Assembly: GCF_947623445.1 (NCBI RefSeq)
Contig: NC_135244.1
Location: 558,001 to 622,000, forward strand
Source: Clavelina lepadiformis
Lineage: Eukaryota > Chordata > Ascidiacea > Aplousobranchia > Clavelinidae
DNA: 64,000 nucleotides
Reading direction: 5' to 3'
This document shows positions 11,482 to 23,963 of the stretch, piece after piece. A model generated the notes under the pieces. It saw only the letters and a list, made by a program, of their open reading frames with translations. It ran no database searches and had not been told where the DNA came from. Within the stretch, counting starts at the first letter, position 1, and each line of letters opens with the position of its first letter. The position numbers were made by a program, and so were the translations under genes.

Positions 11482-12000
11482 TTAGTTTACAGTGACATTA
11501 AGGTGTTCGGTATTTGGTTCGTAGGTCATTTCACATCCTTTGCACTGGAACGACTTAAGTCTGTTGTTGATTCGTATTATGGAGAATGAGGTGCAGGCAC
11601 ATCGCATAAAGGCTGCCGTACAACCCTTACAGTAGCTCGATTCTTTAAAATTCGGGATTGTTCTAGATGAGCTCTTGTTTCTCCGGATTCGGTTGAGCTG
11701 TCCGCATGAGCAGGGGATCAAGCGTGTTAGGTTAGCTGGGAAAATGGAAGCATCGTATGGAATTTGTCCGTCCATAAATCCCTGTGCTTCGGGTTCTTTT
11801 TGTTGTTCGTCTGAGTCTCCGCTTATATTCTTTCTTTTGTTTCCACGGCTCTCACTTTGGTCTCGCTCCAAGGGTCGTTCCGAGGATCGCTCATCGGGGT
11901 CTAACTTCGGGCTTTCTTCCAGTTGGGGCTCCGCTCCCGTTCGGCTTATCCTCGTATCCTTGGTGCTCTTTCCTCGTAGTAGTTCGATTGTTCCCGCCAA
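11482..12000 (-). CDS. Unidentified ORF with paired-cysteine knuckles (3' exon?)
   Basis: Open frame of about 172 codons that I do not recognise. The N-terminal 75 residues are hydrophilic, rich in E, K, R and S. The C-terminal part carries four cysteine pairs in order: CSC, CKGC, CAC, CKGC, each separated by 10-25 residues. This suggests a small zinc-binding fold. No ATG opens the frame at its upstream edge; the first in-frame ATG is near 11775. So either the protein starts there, or this is the last exon of a spliced gene whose upstream exon I did not find. A minus-strand AATAAA about 200 bases past the stop supports a real 3' end. It lies between chondroitin synthase and the foldback element. 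Function unknown; it could also be a fortuitous ORF. Confidence 0.35.
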   Translation of the reverse strand: MAGTIELLRGKSTKDTRISRTGAEPQLEESPKLDPDERSSERPLERDQSESRGNKRKNISGDSDEQQKEPEAQGFMDGQIPYDASIFPANLTRLIPCSCGQLNRIRRNKSSSRTIPNFKESSYCKGCTAAFMRCACTSFSIIRINNRLKSFQCKGCEMTYEPNTEHLNVTVN

Positions 12001-13009
12001 AGCAGAATATTTTGACAGGAATATTTTGCATTAACTAAGACAAGGCTAGCTTACCGTTGGTGTATTTGTAATGATGAATGTTATTTCTAAGCTCTAGCTG
12101 ACTTTACGCTGTTGCTTGTGCTGGACCTAGCATAATAGCGTACCGGTAAACCAGTAACTGGCAATTTGTCAAAATAAGTTTTTTAAGTCAAAATTTTTGA
12201 AAATATTTCATTTTTAGGTCAAATAATTAATAATTGAAAGTATTTTTGCTATTGTTGTTATATATACTCTGCCCTATTGTTTTGTGTCCCATAGTAAAGG
12301 TGTATCTTTTACATTTTATTAAAAACTTATAATCAAACATCTGTTTCCTTATCAAAATTTAAATTTATTCTAATTCTAATTTAGACCAATTGTTTGCTAA
12401 GTCCATCTTCGGTGATTCATCATCACAAATGTGACGTAATAATAGACGATTTTTTTTTTCTTTCGTTTTGAGTCACAGATGTCCATTGCGATGCTAGGGC
12501 GGCTGCGCAGAATGTTGAAGGCGGCGCTTAAGGGGTCAAATTTGATTATAGCCAAGAAGTTTTGAGGGCTTTTAACATGGTAGGAAGTAGGAACACATTA
12601 TGATTATGAGGTTGTTAGACTTTTCAGAGGTCGTTTAACCTGCTAGGCCTATTACGGTCTGAATATACGAAGCAATTAGCAGCAAGTTAACCAGCGTATG
12701 GCAGTGTGGCAGACGTGAGGCATATTGCCGACCGATCTAAGGTTGTAATGCTCGGCCTGTTATCTTAGGCAGCCCATTCCTAATGTGAAAGTCTTGCAGA
12801 TTGATGTATTCAAACACTTGTGTTTGCATATACAGGATACAGCTTATGCCTAAATACAGTTGGTAAACTTCATTTCAAACGCACAATTTTTCGTGAAACT
12901 ATCATCTATCAATTTCATGTGAAGATAAAAAAGCGTTGTCAGTTTAACCTATAGGTAGCGGAAACTTTGTTGTATCTTCATAACTTACTCCATGTCTATG
13001 GTAAGTTAT
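12001..13009. other. Intergenic, no gene seen
   Basis: AT-rich sequence with GTCAAAAT-type repeat fragments at 12160-12230. No coding signal recognised. Confidence 0.5.
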
Positions 13010-13925
13010 TCGCCAACACTGCATGGGCGGGCACATTTAAAGAGGAACTAAAATCATTTTTAACCAATTGTCTAAAAAAATAGTTTAATTCCAAAAACGT
13101 AGACGAAATAATATCTAGAGCTATTAGCCTACTTTGTTAACGAGTTATTGGCAAAACCGTTGTCAAAAAACTGTGCCGGGAGCGGATGTGAAGTCACCAA
13201 GGTTATTGGATCATGGTTCAAGTGCAAATATTAGATCAGTTGAAAGCGGCTGTTACAGAACTCGTTTCCAGTAGTTCGTGCTCAAGCTTAACATTTTTTT
13301 ACATTTTTCAGTAATGTATGACTGACAAATTGTAAGAAACGTTTTAATTAAAGAAATGTGTTGTCTGTGTGATCTTGATCTTGCAGGTTGTCTAAGCCTA
13401 GTCCTCAGAAAGTACAGGGAATACAGTTTTATTAAGTTAATTTCATTTATGATCATTACTAGAAAGCTGAAAGTTGAATAGGCCTGATAAAATTATAGGC
13501 TATATATTATAGTTACTGAAGACTAGGCTTAGACTACCTGGAGCTAAGGTCACGCAATGCACAAACAGATAACACTTATTCAATTAAAAACACATCTTAC
13601 AATTAGTCAATCATCCATTACTAAAAAAAAACGCAAATAAAACTTTTAAACACGTGCACTAAAGTCACCAAAACAAGTCTTTCAACAGTAACTTTTGATT
13701 GATTTTTTACGCTTGAACCATGCTCAAGCTTTAACAACCCTGGTGACGTCACATCCGTTCCCCGCACAGTTTTTGAAAACGGTTTTGCCAATAACTCATT
13801 AACGCAAAAAAATAGTGAGATTTCATTTACATTTTTGAAATCAACGCATTTTTATCCTTCTTTAGAAAATAAGTTGGAAATACCTTAACTTCCGCTTTAA
13901 AGTAGAGAGTTGGCTGCAAGCTTTA
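13010..13925. mobile_element. Foldback element: 0.9 kb near-palindrome
   Basis: The left arm (about 13010-13407) and right arm (about 13516-13925) are imperfect reverse complements over roughly 400 bases. Matching landmarks are ACGAGTTATTGGCAAAACCG (13139) against its complement near 13780-13800, AGTAATGTATGACTGACAAA (13309) against 13605-13625, and CTAAGCCTAGTCCTCAG (13392) against 13517-13533. Only about 110 bases separate the arms. No coding frame spans it. This is the architecture of a foldback or long-TIR MITE-type element; the exact termini and target-site duplication were not resolved. Confidence 0.8.
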
Positions 13926-14512
13926 ACAAACGCCTGTGATGTATGAAAATTGTGTATGTGACTGGCTGAGTGCACAATAAGCGGACGGGTAATATAAATC
14001 AGGGCTCCCCGAATTGCATATTAAACATTGCGGGCTACATTTTAATATGGAAGTTCTTTTACCGGTTGCTAAATATATTTAATTGTTAATTCACTTTGCT
14101 CATGTTCATGGGGAACATTGTTCATAATGGATACTTCTGTAAAGAAGACGTTGTTTTCTGATATAAAAGAAACTCCCGAGATCTTGGCAAAAAACTGTCA
14201 ATCTTGCTTCTTTGTATTTGAAAAAATAAAAAAATTGTCAGCAAGTGACCTCAGAAATCTTTATGTCAGAATCAGAACAATTGATTTCTGACAGTGCTAC
14301 TCCTACTTACAACAGTACTAGCCAAGTGCCCATAACAGCACACCGTAATAGAATATAAATTCATATATCTTATGTGGTAGCATTTCAGTTTGATCTTGCG
14401 TTGTGAGTATCATCTGAGTGTAGCATCTTTCACTGAAGCTCTAACTTTGAGATTTTTATGTTTGTTGAGGTTGTTAGAACACATAGATAGGGTTTCCCTC
14501 TAATCCCCAGCA
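13926..14512. other. Upstream region of ceramide glucosyltransferase
   Basis: No gene seen. Presumed promoter and 5' UTR of the plus-strand gene starting at 14513. CCCCAGCA directly precedes the start codon. Confidence 0.5.
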
Positions 14513-17500
14513 ATGTCATGGTGGTGGCTGTCTTATCTTTATTTCATCGAAGGACTGGCAGCGTTCGGGATTGGGCTTGAGATCGCCCTAATAACAATGC
14601 ATTTTGTTTCCTTGATATACTCGTAAGTGAATCTAAAATGGATTATTTTGATCAAAATGTTACTTTTTAAAGTCTCGTGCTGTTTTAGCACATGTGCCTT
14701 GGTTCCATTTAATCTTATGCCGTTAGATATTTGCACAAATCATGTAGATCACTCTTTATGTGTCCCTAAACCCAGTGTTCATCGTTGTGCTTGAAATGTT
14801 GTTTCTACTGCTCAGAAAAATGTACATGAACAAGAAGCCACCGGAGCTGATGAAGGCGGAGGTTGAGGGAGTCTCCATCTTGAAACCACTCAAAGGAGTC
14901 GATCCTCATCTTGAAGACAATTTGGAAACATTTTTCGAGATTGATTACCCTCAGGTGAGACGTTGGACATTTTTATTAACTATTAATGCGACAAATATTA
15001 GTCATTTACTGTTTTATTTTGGTAAGTTAATTTTAAATAAATCAGCGAAATTGTTTTGGTAACTAACTAACTTAGTGATGGTTTTGTTTATATAAACCTC
15101 ACAGTGTGTAGGAACTATGAGAGGCGATTGTAACAGGGCTGTTCGCTACGTTTGTCATCCAAATAAAGAATTTTATTTCAGTATTTCAAGTAATAAACCC
15201 ACAACACATGTCAATAAGATGTCTATCGCATTTCAAGCGAAATATTTTTCTTTTAAATTTTCAGTACGAGATTCTGTTCTGCATCCAAGATGAAGATGAT
15301 CCAGCTCATGAGGTTGTAAGAAGAGCCATGAGCAAACATCCCAACATCGATGCGAAAATAGTCACTGGAGGTTTGTCGTCGTGCCCTGTCATTCCCTTGT
15401 CATAATGACAATTTATATGATGTCTGTTGTTCGTTGGCAGGGAGCAATGGAAAGCGGCAGGGTGTCAACCCTAAGATCAACAATCTTTTACCTGCCTATG
15501 ACATCATGAAATATAATTTATTTTGGATTTGTGATTCTGGAATCAGAGTTTTACCGTTGACGTTACGCGACCTTGTTTCAAAGATGACAGACAAGGTGGC
15601 GTTGGTGCATGCTGTTCCGTACACATCCAACCGGAAAGGTTTCTCGAGTATGGTTGAGAAGGTACGTGCTACAAACCTTCTTTTGCTGATCTGCAAAAAT
15701 GCTCATGTGTTCGCCTCTGGCGTTTTGAGTTTGTTTATCAAACTGTTGTTTTTCTGTTGTTTTTGAAGCTGAATTCTAATAATTAGCACCTTGCATGTAA
15801 TTATACTTATTAGGTTGTTGATGGATGAAAAATTATTAAATAGCTTTAAAATACTTTTCTGTCAGTTAGTCTGAAACTTCCCAACATGTTGACTGATGTA
15901 AGATGCTCTTTCCATTAGTTTTATCCAAACAACTACTAACTCCATCTTATTAAACTTTCCAGATATATTTTGGCACACAGCACACGAGAGTTTATATTGC
16001 AGCGCATGTTATTGGAGTTGTTTGTATGACTGGGATGTCAACTCTAATAAGGCGGGATTATTTTGACAAGTGCACTGGCGGCCTCGGAAAGTTGTCTCAG
16101 TACATCGCGGAGGATTATTTCATGGCAAAATATATCTCGGAAAAGTCAGTTTAACCTGGGCGTGTTTGCTCAACATGAACCCTATTTTAACACCTTCACT
16201 TCAAATGTGTGCAAATCTTCTTACCGTTATCGCTTGACCTTATGATCATTAAATCTTCGCGTTGTTATTTCAGTGGCTACAAGCTAGCTCTGGCTTCCTA
16301 CCCTGCTTGCCAGAACCCTGGGAATTATGGAATAAGAAGCTTTGTCGATCGAATGACCAGGTGGGTTCACGTTAGATTTTGAAAGCTTAGAACTTGTTGA
16401 ATTAACCGAGATGTGCGTGTTGTGTGCTGCATTGATCAAAGAAGTTGTGCTGATGTCATTGTTGGTCATAATTGGTCACTGTGGCTGTAAATTAGCGCGT
16501 ACAAACCTTTCTATTGATCAATAACTGTAATTATTTGGCTGTCAATGCTGTGAAGTTTGTAGCTTTCCATCATTGCGCAATTTTATGGTTGGCTGCGTCA
16601 CATGAGCAAGGTGAAGTGAAACATAATTTGTTCATTACCGTGACGCCTTGGAATCGATATTCCATTATATTTGTTGCACTTGGACGGTGTAGCGGTGCAT
16701 GTATGGTCGCGAACGCAAGTGTACTCGCACATGGTCTGATGAGTCGCGGTTAGCTTGGGTTGAGAGGCGCATGTAGCAGCACTTATTGTTATGACGCCTA
16801 CTTGAGGAAAACAGCCTGTGCGTGTTCTGGCGCTCAAATTAATCATCATCGGTGATGTGGTAAGGCCTGAACGTTTCCGGCTCGTCTTTCCACATAATAT
16901 CAGTAACATGCCCTTCTGTGGATATATTCTTCGGCCAAACCGTAGCCGGTTCGTGATAAATTGCGACTCTGACCGAGTCTGAAGCTGTGGTTCTCGCAGT
17001 CGTCTTGCCATCGGTCGATGTTAAAATCGCGTTTGTCAGAAGCAGCCGAAAATCCTTTTGCAAATCAGCCGATTCAGATTTTGTTGTAAGCTGTGACCAT
17101 ACATTCCATTTACCCTGAGCTTTCCTACAAGCTGATATGTTTGGCTTAATATTTAACAGCGCCAATAAAAGTCATATAGTTCGTTGCTTTATTTGTTCAT
17201 TATGACGTAGCATTTCCTCGTTCTAAAAATTCAAGTCTGGACATGAACAGCAAATCCGGAATAATGTTACAGCTGTGAAACTAGGACGATATGTCTTAGA
17301 TTCTACGTTTTAATTTTTCCAGTCTGTGTTAGTTTTTTGGAAAACTGTTGATATATTTCAACAAACTGTGGCGATTATGTAACAACGCAACGTTCCGTGT
17401 GGACTTTATTCGATCGAACAAACTGTAGCCTCCCCCCTGGAAGCTTAATAATGGTCGCCACGGTCCTTTAGTGCCGAATCATTTGGAAAATTTTCTGCTC

Positions 17501-20500
17501 TTCTATTGTATTCAAACAATGGCAGAGTAAGAATGTCCGCAGCCCCTTGTTGCTACACACGACCCCGTCACTAGACGCACCCTTGTTACTATATTGTGAC
17601 GTCATAATGGATCTATTATGCCGTTACAATTGTTCTGTATGTCAAGTGTCATGCTTCGCGTGATCAGAGGAGTGTGGAGAATTGAAATGTCAACTGTTAC
17701 GTCACAATGTGCCGCGCGCGTTTTGAAGAGAAGTAGTAACTTGCATGATGTCGGTTTTGGGCACGCGATAAAGTTTTTATGATCCATTGTTGTGACGATT
17801 GAGTTGCTGTGCAGAGTAACTGGATGCGCTGTTGCCTGCAACGTCAGTGGTCATCATCTGTCGTGTTTCCTGAGCGCTGTGGTAATTGCTGTCGCTCTAT
17901 GACGACTTAATGCGTGCATTGTGATGCAATCAGTGGCATTTAATCAAGTTTTGACGTTTGTTGTGTTTTGGGCGATATTACAAACTTAATCGCGCTAAAT
18001 CTATTATAGCTCGAACTAACCTAGTGTCAGCAGATCGATAAATTGACGTCATGTAGCACTATACAAAGCTTGATTGTGTCGTCATAAAGTAGCTCATGTT
18101 TGTCATACCATGTCACAATCTTTTAACTCCGAAGTTAAACAAACACGATGATGCTTGATCATGTAGCGGCTCATTGTTGCCCGGGTTGATCATTGATTGA
18201 CAGCAGTATAATGGAAATATACCGGCTCTGTATCAAACCAGTCGTTCTATTTTAAAACATAAGTTACTACACTTGTTTTCTCACTACCGCTTCGATCACA
18301 CCCTTGCCGCCCTACGTCACAAACCGTGATCACATCACGTGCCCGCTGCGTGACTGCACTATAATGACGTAATGTATGGGCTCGCTTGGTTAGTCGGTGT
18401 CTATTTTTGGAGTTGATTGCATTGTGTGGTAATAATGCTATTCATGACATTTGAAAACGTCGAATTGCTTGCCTAATCTTTTACTTAATACTACTATGGT
18501 AAGGTTACTTGTATCCGATGCTGCGTTTCTGGGACGCGTCTATTCAAGCCGGTATGCTCGGATGTATCCAGAGCCACCTTGCCCAGTAAGTGGGTGCTGT
18601 ATGGAGCTGACCATTGCATCGACCATGAATTACTCAACTTTGTCATTGAACCGTGTTTCTTCCGTTACATATTGTCCATATACACTCGGTCACTCACATT
18701 TGTATAAGACAATGCGGACGCCTGAAGGCTATTGGTCCAACTTAGAAGTAATTTTTTGCCTTTGTTACGTGCACAATGCGTTGTTTGTTGCGCTGATTTG
18801 AAATGTGAAGTCTGTAAAATTCTGTGGCTATGCTCAAAGCTTACAAGGAAATTTCTGTTCCGTTGTTTTCTGGTTCAACGAATTTACTTTAAAACCGGAG
18901 CTTCATCAATTAAAGAATTTGAATTTTGTAGGAAACAGACACTACAAGGTTCACTGAAACAAGGCATAGGCTAAGTTACCAGCAACCCACGCACAATGGT
19001 ACTTTTGAGCGAAATATCCACCGGTTTATTAACCCACGTTGAAATCTGCGCTGGCGAGTTTAACTTTGAAGAAGATTGTGTTGTGCAAATCCCGATCCTT
19101 CGATTAAATTGTTCAAAGAGAACGCGAAGAAATGGAAAAGAATTAGCAAACCACGCCCTACCTCCCATAACACCAGCAACTTCTACATCGAGAATTTTAA
19201 GAATTTCAGGTTCGGCTTCGGGTCTACTTTGTGTCACGGTTGTATGGACACAGAACAACTGTTTTTAGAAATTAAGTCGAGCGATGCATCTGTGTGTGTG
19301 TGTAGGCCCGATACGGTTCAATCGCTTTTGCAGCGGATTCTCTGGTCTTGATGAATCATGGCGCAAATATTGAACAGATAAAGCGCTTCTGATTGGGTTG
19401 CCGGTTTGTGAGTCAAGACATCGCCACTAAACAGTCTGAAAGCATTCATTGTGATTTATTCAACCACGATTTATGGAAGTTGCATCGATTTTGCAAGCGT
19501 GGAAGGCTCCGTTATTATGAGCTGTGACACTTTGTTCCCCTTCGCTTCAAAGCGTCCTTGCGCGAGTAGTTGATGGATTATGTTGATAAAAGGGAAAGTC
19601 ACAGAAACATTGCGACCGCTGCTTTATCGTGTTTTCTATGACTAAGTCGATCTACTTGTCTTGTAAACATTTCGTCATCGGCAACACGCCACCGCTCTCA
19701 GTGGACCCCCGTCATCTCATTCTCATCGCATTCCGTCATGTCACGTGCTTTTAAGCTGTATGATGATTTTTCACAAACCGAGCAAGTTGCAGGGTAGTTT
19801 AATCACGCGGATGTCTATGGTCATGCATATGGCGCCCTCAACAGGATGCTGCGTTTCTGTCGTTTGTTTGATGTCATATGACAACATCCTTTTGATATTA
19901 TTGCGTTGTAAGACGTCAGAATTAGTGTGATTATCACGTAATTATCGTCGGTCTGTAATTATCAGCTTACCAAATAGTAAAACTATGTTAAGTCACTTTA
20001 ACTGGCCGAAGCAAATTACCTGATGAAGTAAAATCAATTTAATGAACTTGAGATGATCAAGTCTCTCCAACTAACGTAGTTGTTCCTAAACCTTTCTTAC
20101 TTGCGAACCCCTTAGAGCTGTAATAGTTGCTTCCTTGCAGACTCCCAACCTTAAAATTGTTACTTAATTTTCGAGGAAGTAAAGTATCGCTCAAGGACAC
20201 CCAACGATTGCTCCGTGTTTTACATTTTTATGCTTAAGAGTGACTCTCTTCTCGTTCCAGATGGACTATCCTCCGCATCTTCATGGTCCCACTCGCCGTC
20301 ATCCTGGAGCCATTCTCCGAGTGTTTCCTCTGTGGACTGGTCTTCTCCTGGTCCTGCCTCCACTACTTCTCCTGGAACATGCTCGTCGTCTTCCTCTACC
20401 ACGTCCTCGTCTGGTTCCTCTTCGATCATCTCCTCTTCAGGCAGCTTGAGGTGAGCCTCCCGCCTCCTTTACAAGATTTCTATGGATGTGGGAATGATAC

Positions 20501-21005
20501 GGACTAGTCGCCGTGATGAAAATCGTCGCCAATTAAACACAATTATTTGAATTAACCGACATCGCTGAACTAAAAACTGGAAATTTTAACTGAACAAATG
20601 ATGATTAATTGAAAAAAGCTATTTTCATGAATGAGTCAATCCACAGCGTGTACTCTATTTTTAATCTTTACATTTCTTTGGCATATTTGCTCAGCGAAAT
20701 TGTTCCGTGGGCGCCTGGAATTAAATTGACAGTGTAGTTGTTGTCACTGTCGCCATCTAGCGGTGATTGGTGGAGCAAAAGTCACTGCAGGTTCAACTTT
20801 TTAATTGACTTGTTTGTTGCAGAACGGCCATCTACAGATGTCAAAGTGCGACTTTCTCATCGCCTGGTTCATACGGGAGACGCTCACTCCGTACATCGTG
20901 CTCCGAGCGTTGATGAACCCGACCATAAAATGGCGGGACGGAAGGTACCGGTTGAAGTGCGGGGGCACCGTCGAGGAGGTGGAGCAGGACAGCCACATCG
21001 TCTGA
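14513..21005 (+). CDS. UGCG: Ceramide glucosyltransferase (glucosylceramide synthase)
   Basis: Transfers glucose from UDP-glucose to ceramide on the cytosolic face of the Golgi, the first step of glucosphingolipid synthesis. Eight exons: 14513-14622, 14816-14954, 15265-15370, 15441-15661, 15963-16144, 16274-16360, 20261-20450 and 20823-21005. Lengths sum to 1218 nt, giving 405 aa (human 394). The N-terminal membrane anchor starts [11 protein letters not shown]. The GT21 motifs are all present: [12 protein letters not shown], the D1 region CIQDEDDP, D2 in ICDSGIRV, D3 in [10 protein letters not shown], and the (Q/R)xxRW motif as RMTRW, split by the exon 6/7 junction. C-terminal hydrophobic segments lie in exon 7, and exon 8 ends in [16 protein letters not shown]. 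The start ATG at 14513 aligns with the vertebrate start. Exons 6 and 7 are separated by a 3.9 kb intron, unusually long for this window. Confidence 0.96.
16361..20260 (+). other. 3.9 kb intron 6 of ceramide glucosyltransferase
   Basis: Noncoding as far as I can tell. Several 60-120-codon frames occur (for example minus 16839-17165 and both strands at about 18970-19350). None has a convincing ATG start plus a recognisable family. Two TGACGTCA palindromes lie at 17597 and 18044. A short TG run is at about 19290. Confidence 0.6.
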
Positions 21006-23340
21006 AGATCACTTCTCCTCCTTTCATCTGACAATGTCTTTGCACTGAGCTCCTCCTCCCGACACAATTGCTTCATCGATCTCAGTCCTCTGTGCACTTA
21101 ATCCCGCGCATCTTGCTTCCGCGCTGCTCTTGAAGGACCCTGCAGGCTGGACGGCGGCCTGTGCAAGCATCAGACGCTTCTTATTTAAACGGAGATTACG
21201 CTTGAATTTGCGAATGATAACACCATAACCTGATGTTAGATGCTCTATGCCCGCGTTTTTGGGCTTTTTGTTGTTGTTCGTTGTTCCAGTTTGCAAACTT
21301 ATATTTATTACTAATAAGTAGTGTTTTAAGAATTAACCACTAGAAAGAAATGGGCAGAGTAAATAATTATCTTTCCCCATGTTTAACATATATCTGTTCA
21401 TTGTGGAAGTAACCGCCAGTTCACCGTCTCCAAATGTTTTTTGAAGTTCTTAGCATACCGCGCCTACCCCTAACTGCATGCAGCTGTGAACCTTGACCGC
21501 ATGACACGTTGTACCTGTCATATGGCTTCTAATCGGTGCACCGGTGTAATTACCTACTATAATGGCCCGAGACATAATTTTGCGATTTATTTTGTGTAAT
21601 CTGAACGAGTGGTTGGTACGAGTTTGTCTTAGATGCGAGATTCCCCAAAACTTTTATCATTGCTGACACATGACGTCATTTTCTTTTCTTTGGTTATTTT
21701 TTCTCTCTTGTAGATTCTTGTGGTAAACATTTATAAGTTTTACAAAATACAGTCAAGTCGTAAAGTGTTGTGCTATGGGTCTAATATTTCCGAAATCCAA
21801 CAAGTTTAGCTTCAGTTTTTCTTTGCTTTAGCTTGGTGCCGTGTAAGTACACGTGCGGGAACGGCATGACATCATAATAACGTCACAATCGGCTCAATAT
21901 TTATCATCAGCTATGTTTTTTATACGCTTTAAAATGTTTTCAGATTACATGCTTTATGTCAGGAAGCTCTAACATTCTTGAAGCGCGGTCGTCGCTCGAA
22001 TAAGCGGTGACGCTAAGTTGCCTTATTGTGGATCCGACCGTGAACCTTTGAACGGGAATCCCCTGCAAGAGGACCCCGACCAGTTGGTGAACTGGGGATG
22101 ACGTAACTTGGAGAAAACGTGTCAGGCCTAGTACAGAAGTGATTGTCTTCAGCGATTGTTGACAGGTCGACCGCATGAAACTCTTCTCATATTCCGCCCC
22201 GAGCTTGGTACTTATATGCCTGACAGTGACAACTTGCTAAGTGCGACCGCTTCGCTGAATACTATTCCCACATGGACTGTAGGATTCGCAAAGTAGACCG
22301 GTTGAATAACCAAAAACGGGAAAATGCATCAAGGCTCTGAGGGCTTCAAAACGTGCAAGAAGCAAACTGCGGTGGTGCTACAACGGCGGAAGGCTTAGTA
22401 CAGTCACTAAAGCCAGAATAGTTATTTGGTGATAACTAGGGCCCGCAAAAGTCAAAAATTTTTAAGGACCTTGTCTGACCGCGAATCAAAGAATAAAGTT
22501 GTTTTCAGCACCTAGGGGAGTGTTTCTAAGAAGTTAATAGGTCAAAATAAAGTCAAAATTTGTCAAATTATAGGTTTTGACAAAGTTTTTGTGTTTCTTG
22601 AGAGTTATTTTTGTAAAAATCCTCTTGGAAGCATTGTAAATCAGGAACTGCGACACAATTAAACCATATTAACCGATAAAAGCAGGAAGTAAGTCACAAT
22701 GCCCACTTGGATCAGCAGTAACTTTTATCGCAAATTGTCCATTGTTTATTCATTGTTACGTATTTAAGTAATCCTTATGCCGCGTGAAGGGGGTTACATT
22801 ACTTCTTCCCTGTTTAATTTGCTGTTTATTAGAATTTACCATGCGGAGAAAATCGAGGCAAAGTGCCCTTTTCACAAGGACAAAATAACACAAGCTACCT
22901 AAATCTATCGCCAAAAAACACGACGCACTTTTTATAATCCATAAAACACCTTGACTTTTCGACAAAATATTACGTTTGGGTCTGAAATCAACAAAATATT
23001 TTGTTTGGGTAACTGGAGGAAGAACTGTGGCCTCTACAAATAAGCAATTTTGTTAGGTCAAAATAAAGTCAAAATTTGATAAAAATAAAGTCAAAAAAAA
23101 TATTTTTTAGGTCCAAATAAAAATGGCCCTAGTGATAACCATTAATCACAGTACACCAGTCCTCAATTCAAAGCAATATCCAAACCTGATTTGAAGAAGA
23201 TTGTCGAAGTGTTATTCAGGCGACGCACCCGAAGAAAGAATAATAAGTTCTGCAATTAGCTGGAATGTGTTATTTTATTTTCGTGAAGAACCAAAAGTTG
23301 ACAAAACTGTTTGTGTGGTATTTGCGTGCTGGAAGACTCG
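21006..23340. other. Intergenic, 3' of ceramide glucosyltransferase
   Basis: No supported gene. Contains two clusters of the GGTCAAAATAAAGTCAAAAT motif (22540-22590 and 23055-23130), which look like members of one decayed repeat family. The remainder is AT-rich with only fortuitous frames. Confidence 0.5.
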
Positions 23341-23620
23341 GTGTGGCCCCCGTGTCGGAGACTTCTGTATTAAGCCATCTCTTGTTGGTCAATGAACCCG
23401 AACCATGAAGTATGTAAAGAAATTGAGGAAAATTTTTAACCGTAAACCAATTGTCGCAACAAACTACTCGTCCACAGTCAGTGAAGCCGGCCCACCTCAC
23501 CACGCGCATTACGTCATATGTGTCTCCTTTTGGCCGGGAATCGGAATTACCTGGTATTGCATCCACGCCTCATTACCCCAATGAACAGGTTTCGTTGTGT
23601 TGCTTGTGTGGTTACACTTT
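23341..23620 (-). pseudogene. piggyBac-like transposase remnant
   Basis: On the minus strand a frame reads YDVMRVVRW...GRVVCCDNWFTVKNF. The CDNWFT block resembles the second catalytic-aspartate region of piggyBac transposases (usually DNWFTS or DNYYTS). About 50 bases upstream, in another frame, TTKPVHWGNEAWMQYQ resembles the family's KPxxWGxK block. That implies a frameshift between them. Only about 280 bases are recognisable, with no flanking catalytic domain or terminal repeats. The assignment rests on short motifs read by eye, so an unrelated match is possible. Confidence 0.45.
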
Positions 23621-23957
23621 TTAAACGGTTTAGTTATAAATACTATTTGATGAGTCTGATTATGATGTGTTATCGAATGAATATTGCATGGCGAGTATTC
23701 AGGAACGCGCCGGTAAGAACGCGAACAGATTTTCCAAGCACCGCCTGTGTAGAGGATCATGGCAAACCCGAATACAGTAACTTCTTATCACTTCGTGCAG
23801 ATACAAATAGATTCGTCCTCGCGACCGATCCCTACACAGCTACGAAGAAACCATCGATCAACACACACAAGTTGATGTCGCAACAAACAGCACAATACGC
23901 TTTTAACCTCTCCCTCTCCTGATAACGAATGTAACAGTGAATAAAGTTTCACGACAT

Positions 23958-23963
23958 TTTATT
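23958..23963 (-). terminator. Poly(A) signal overlapping the RPL38 stop codon
   Basis: AATAAA on the minus strand begins on the last base of the TAA stop of the RPL38 gene. If used, the 3' UTR would be only about 20-30 nt, which is plausible for a ribosomal-protein mRNA. Confidence 0.55.

Noticed and set aside
16839..17165. Minus-strand 108-codon ORF inside the 3.9 kb ceramide glucosyltransferase intron, reading like a soluble protein
   Set aside because: The frame begins at a TTG with a stop just upstream; the only in-frame ATG is near its end, no matching splice partner was found and I recognise no family. Could be a nested exon, but not supportable.
18971..19351. Overlapping ORFs of 90-95 codons on both strands in the same intron
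   Set aside because: No start or splice context and no known motifs; mutual overlap suggests chance open frames.
20220..20429. Very acidic minus-strand ORF
   Set aside because: Exact antisense of exon 7 of ceramide glucosyltransferase; the acidity is a mirror of that exon's codons.
23518..23922. Plus-strand 134-codon ORF with an ATG and an AATAAA 20 bases after its stop
   Set aside because: Its first part overlaps the piggyBac-like frame on the other strand, and composition is not clearly coding. No homologue recognised.
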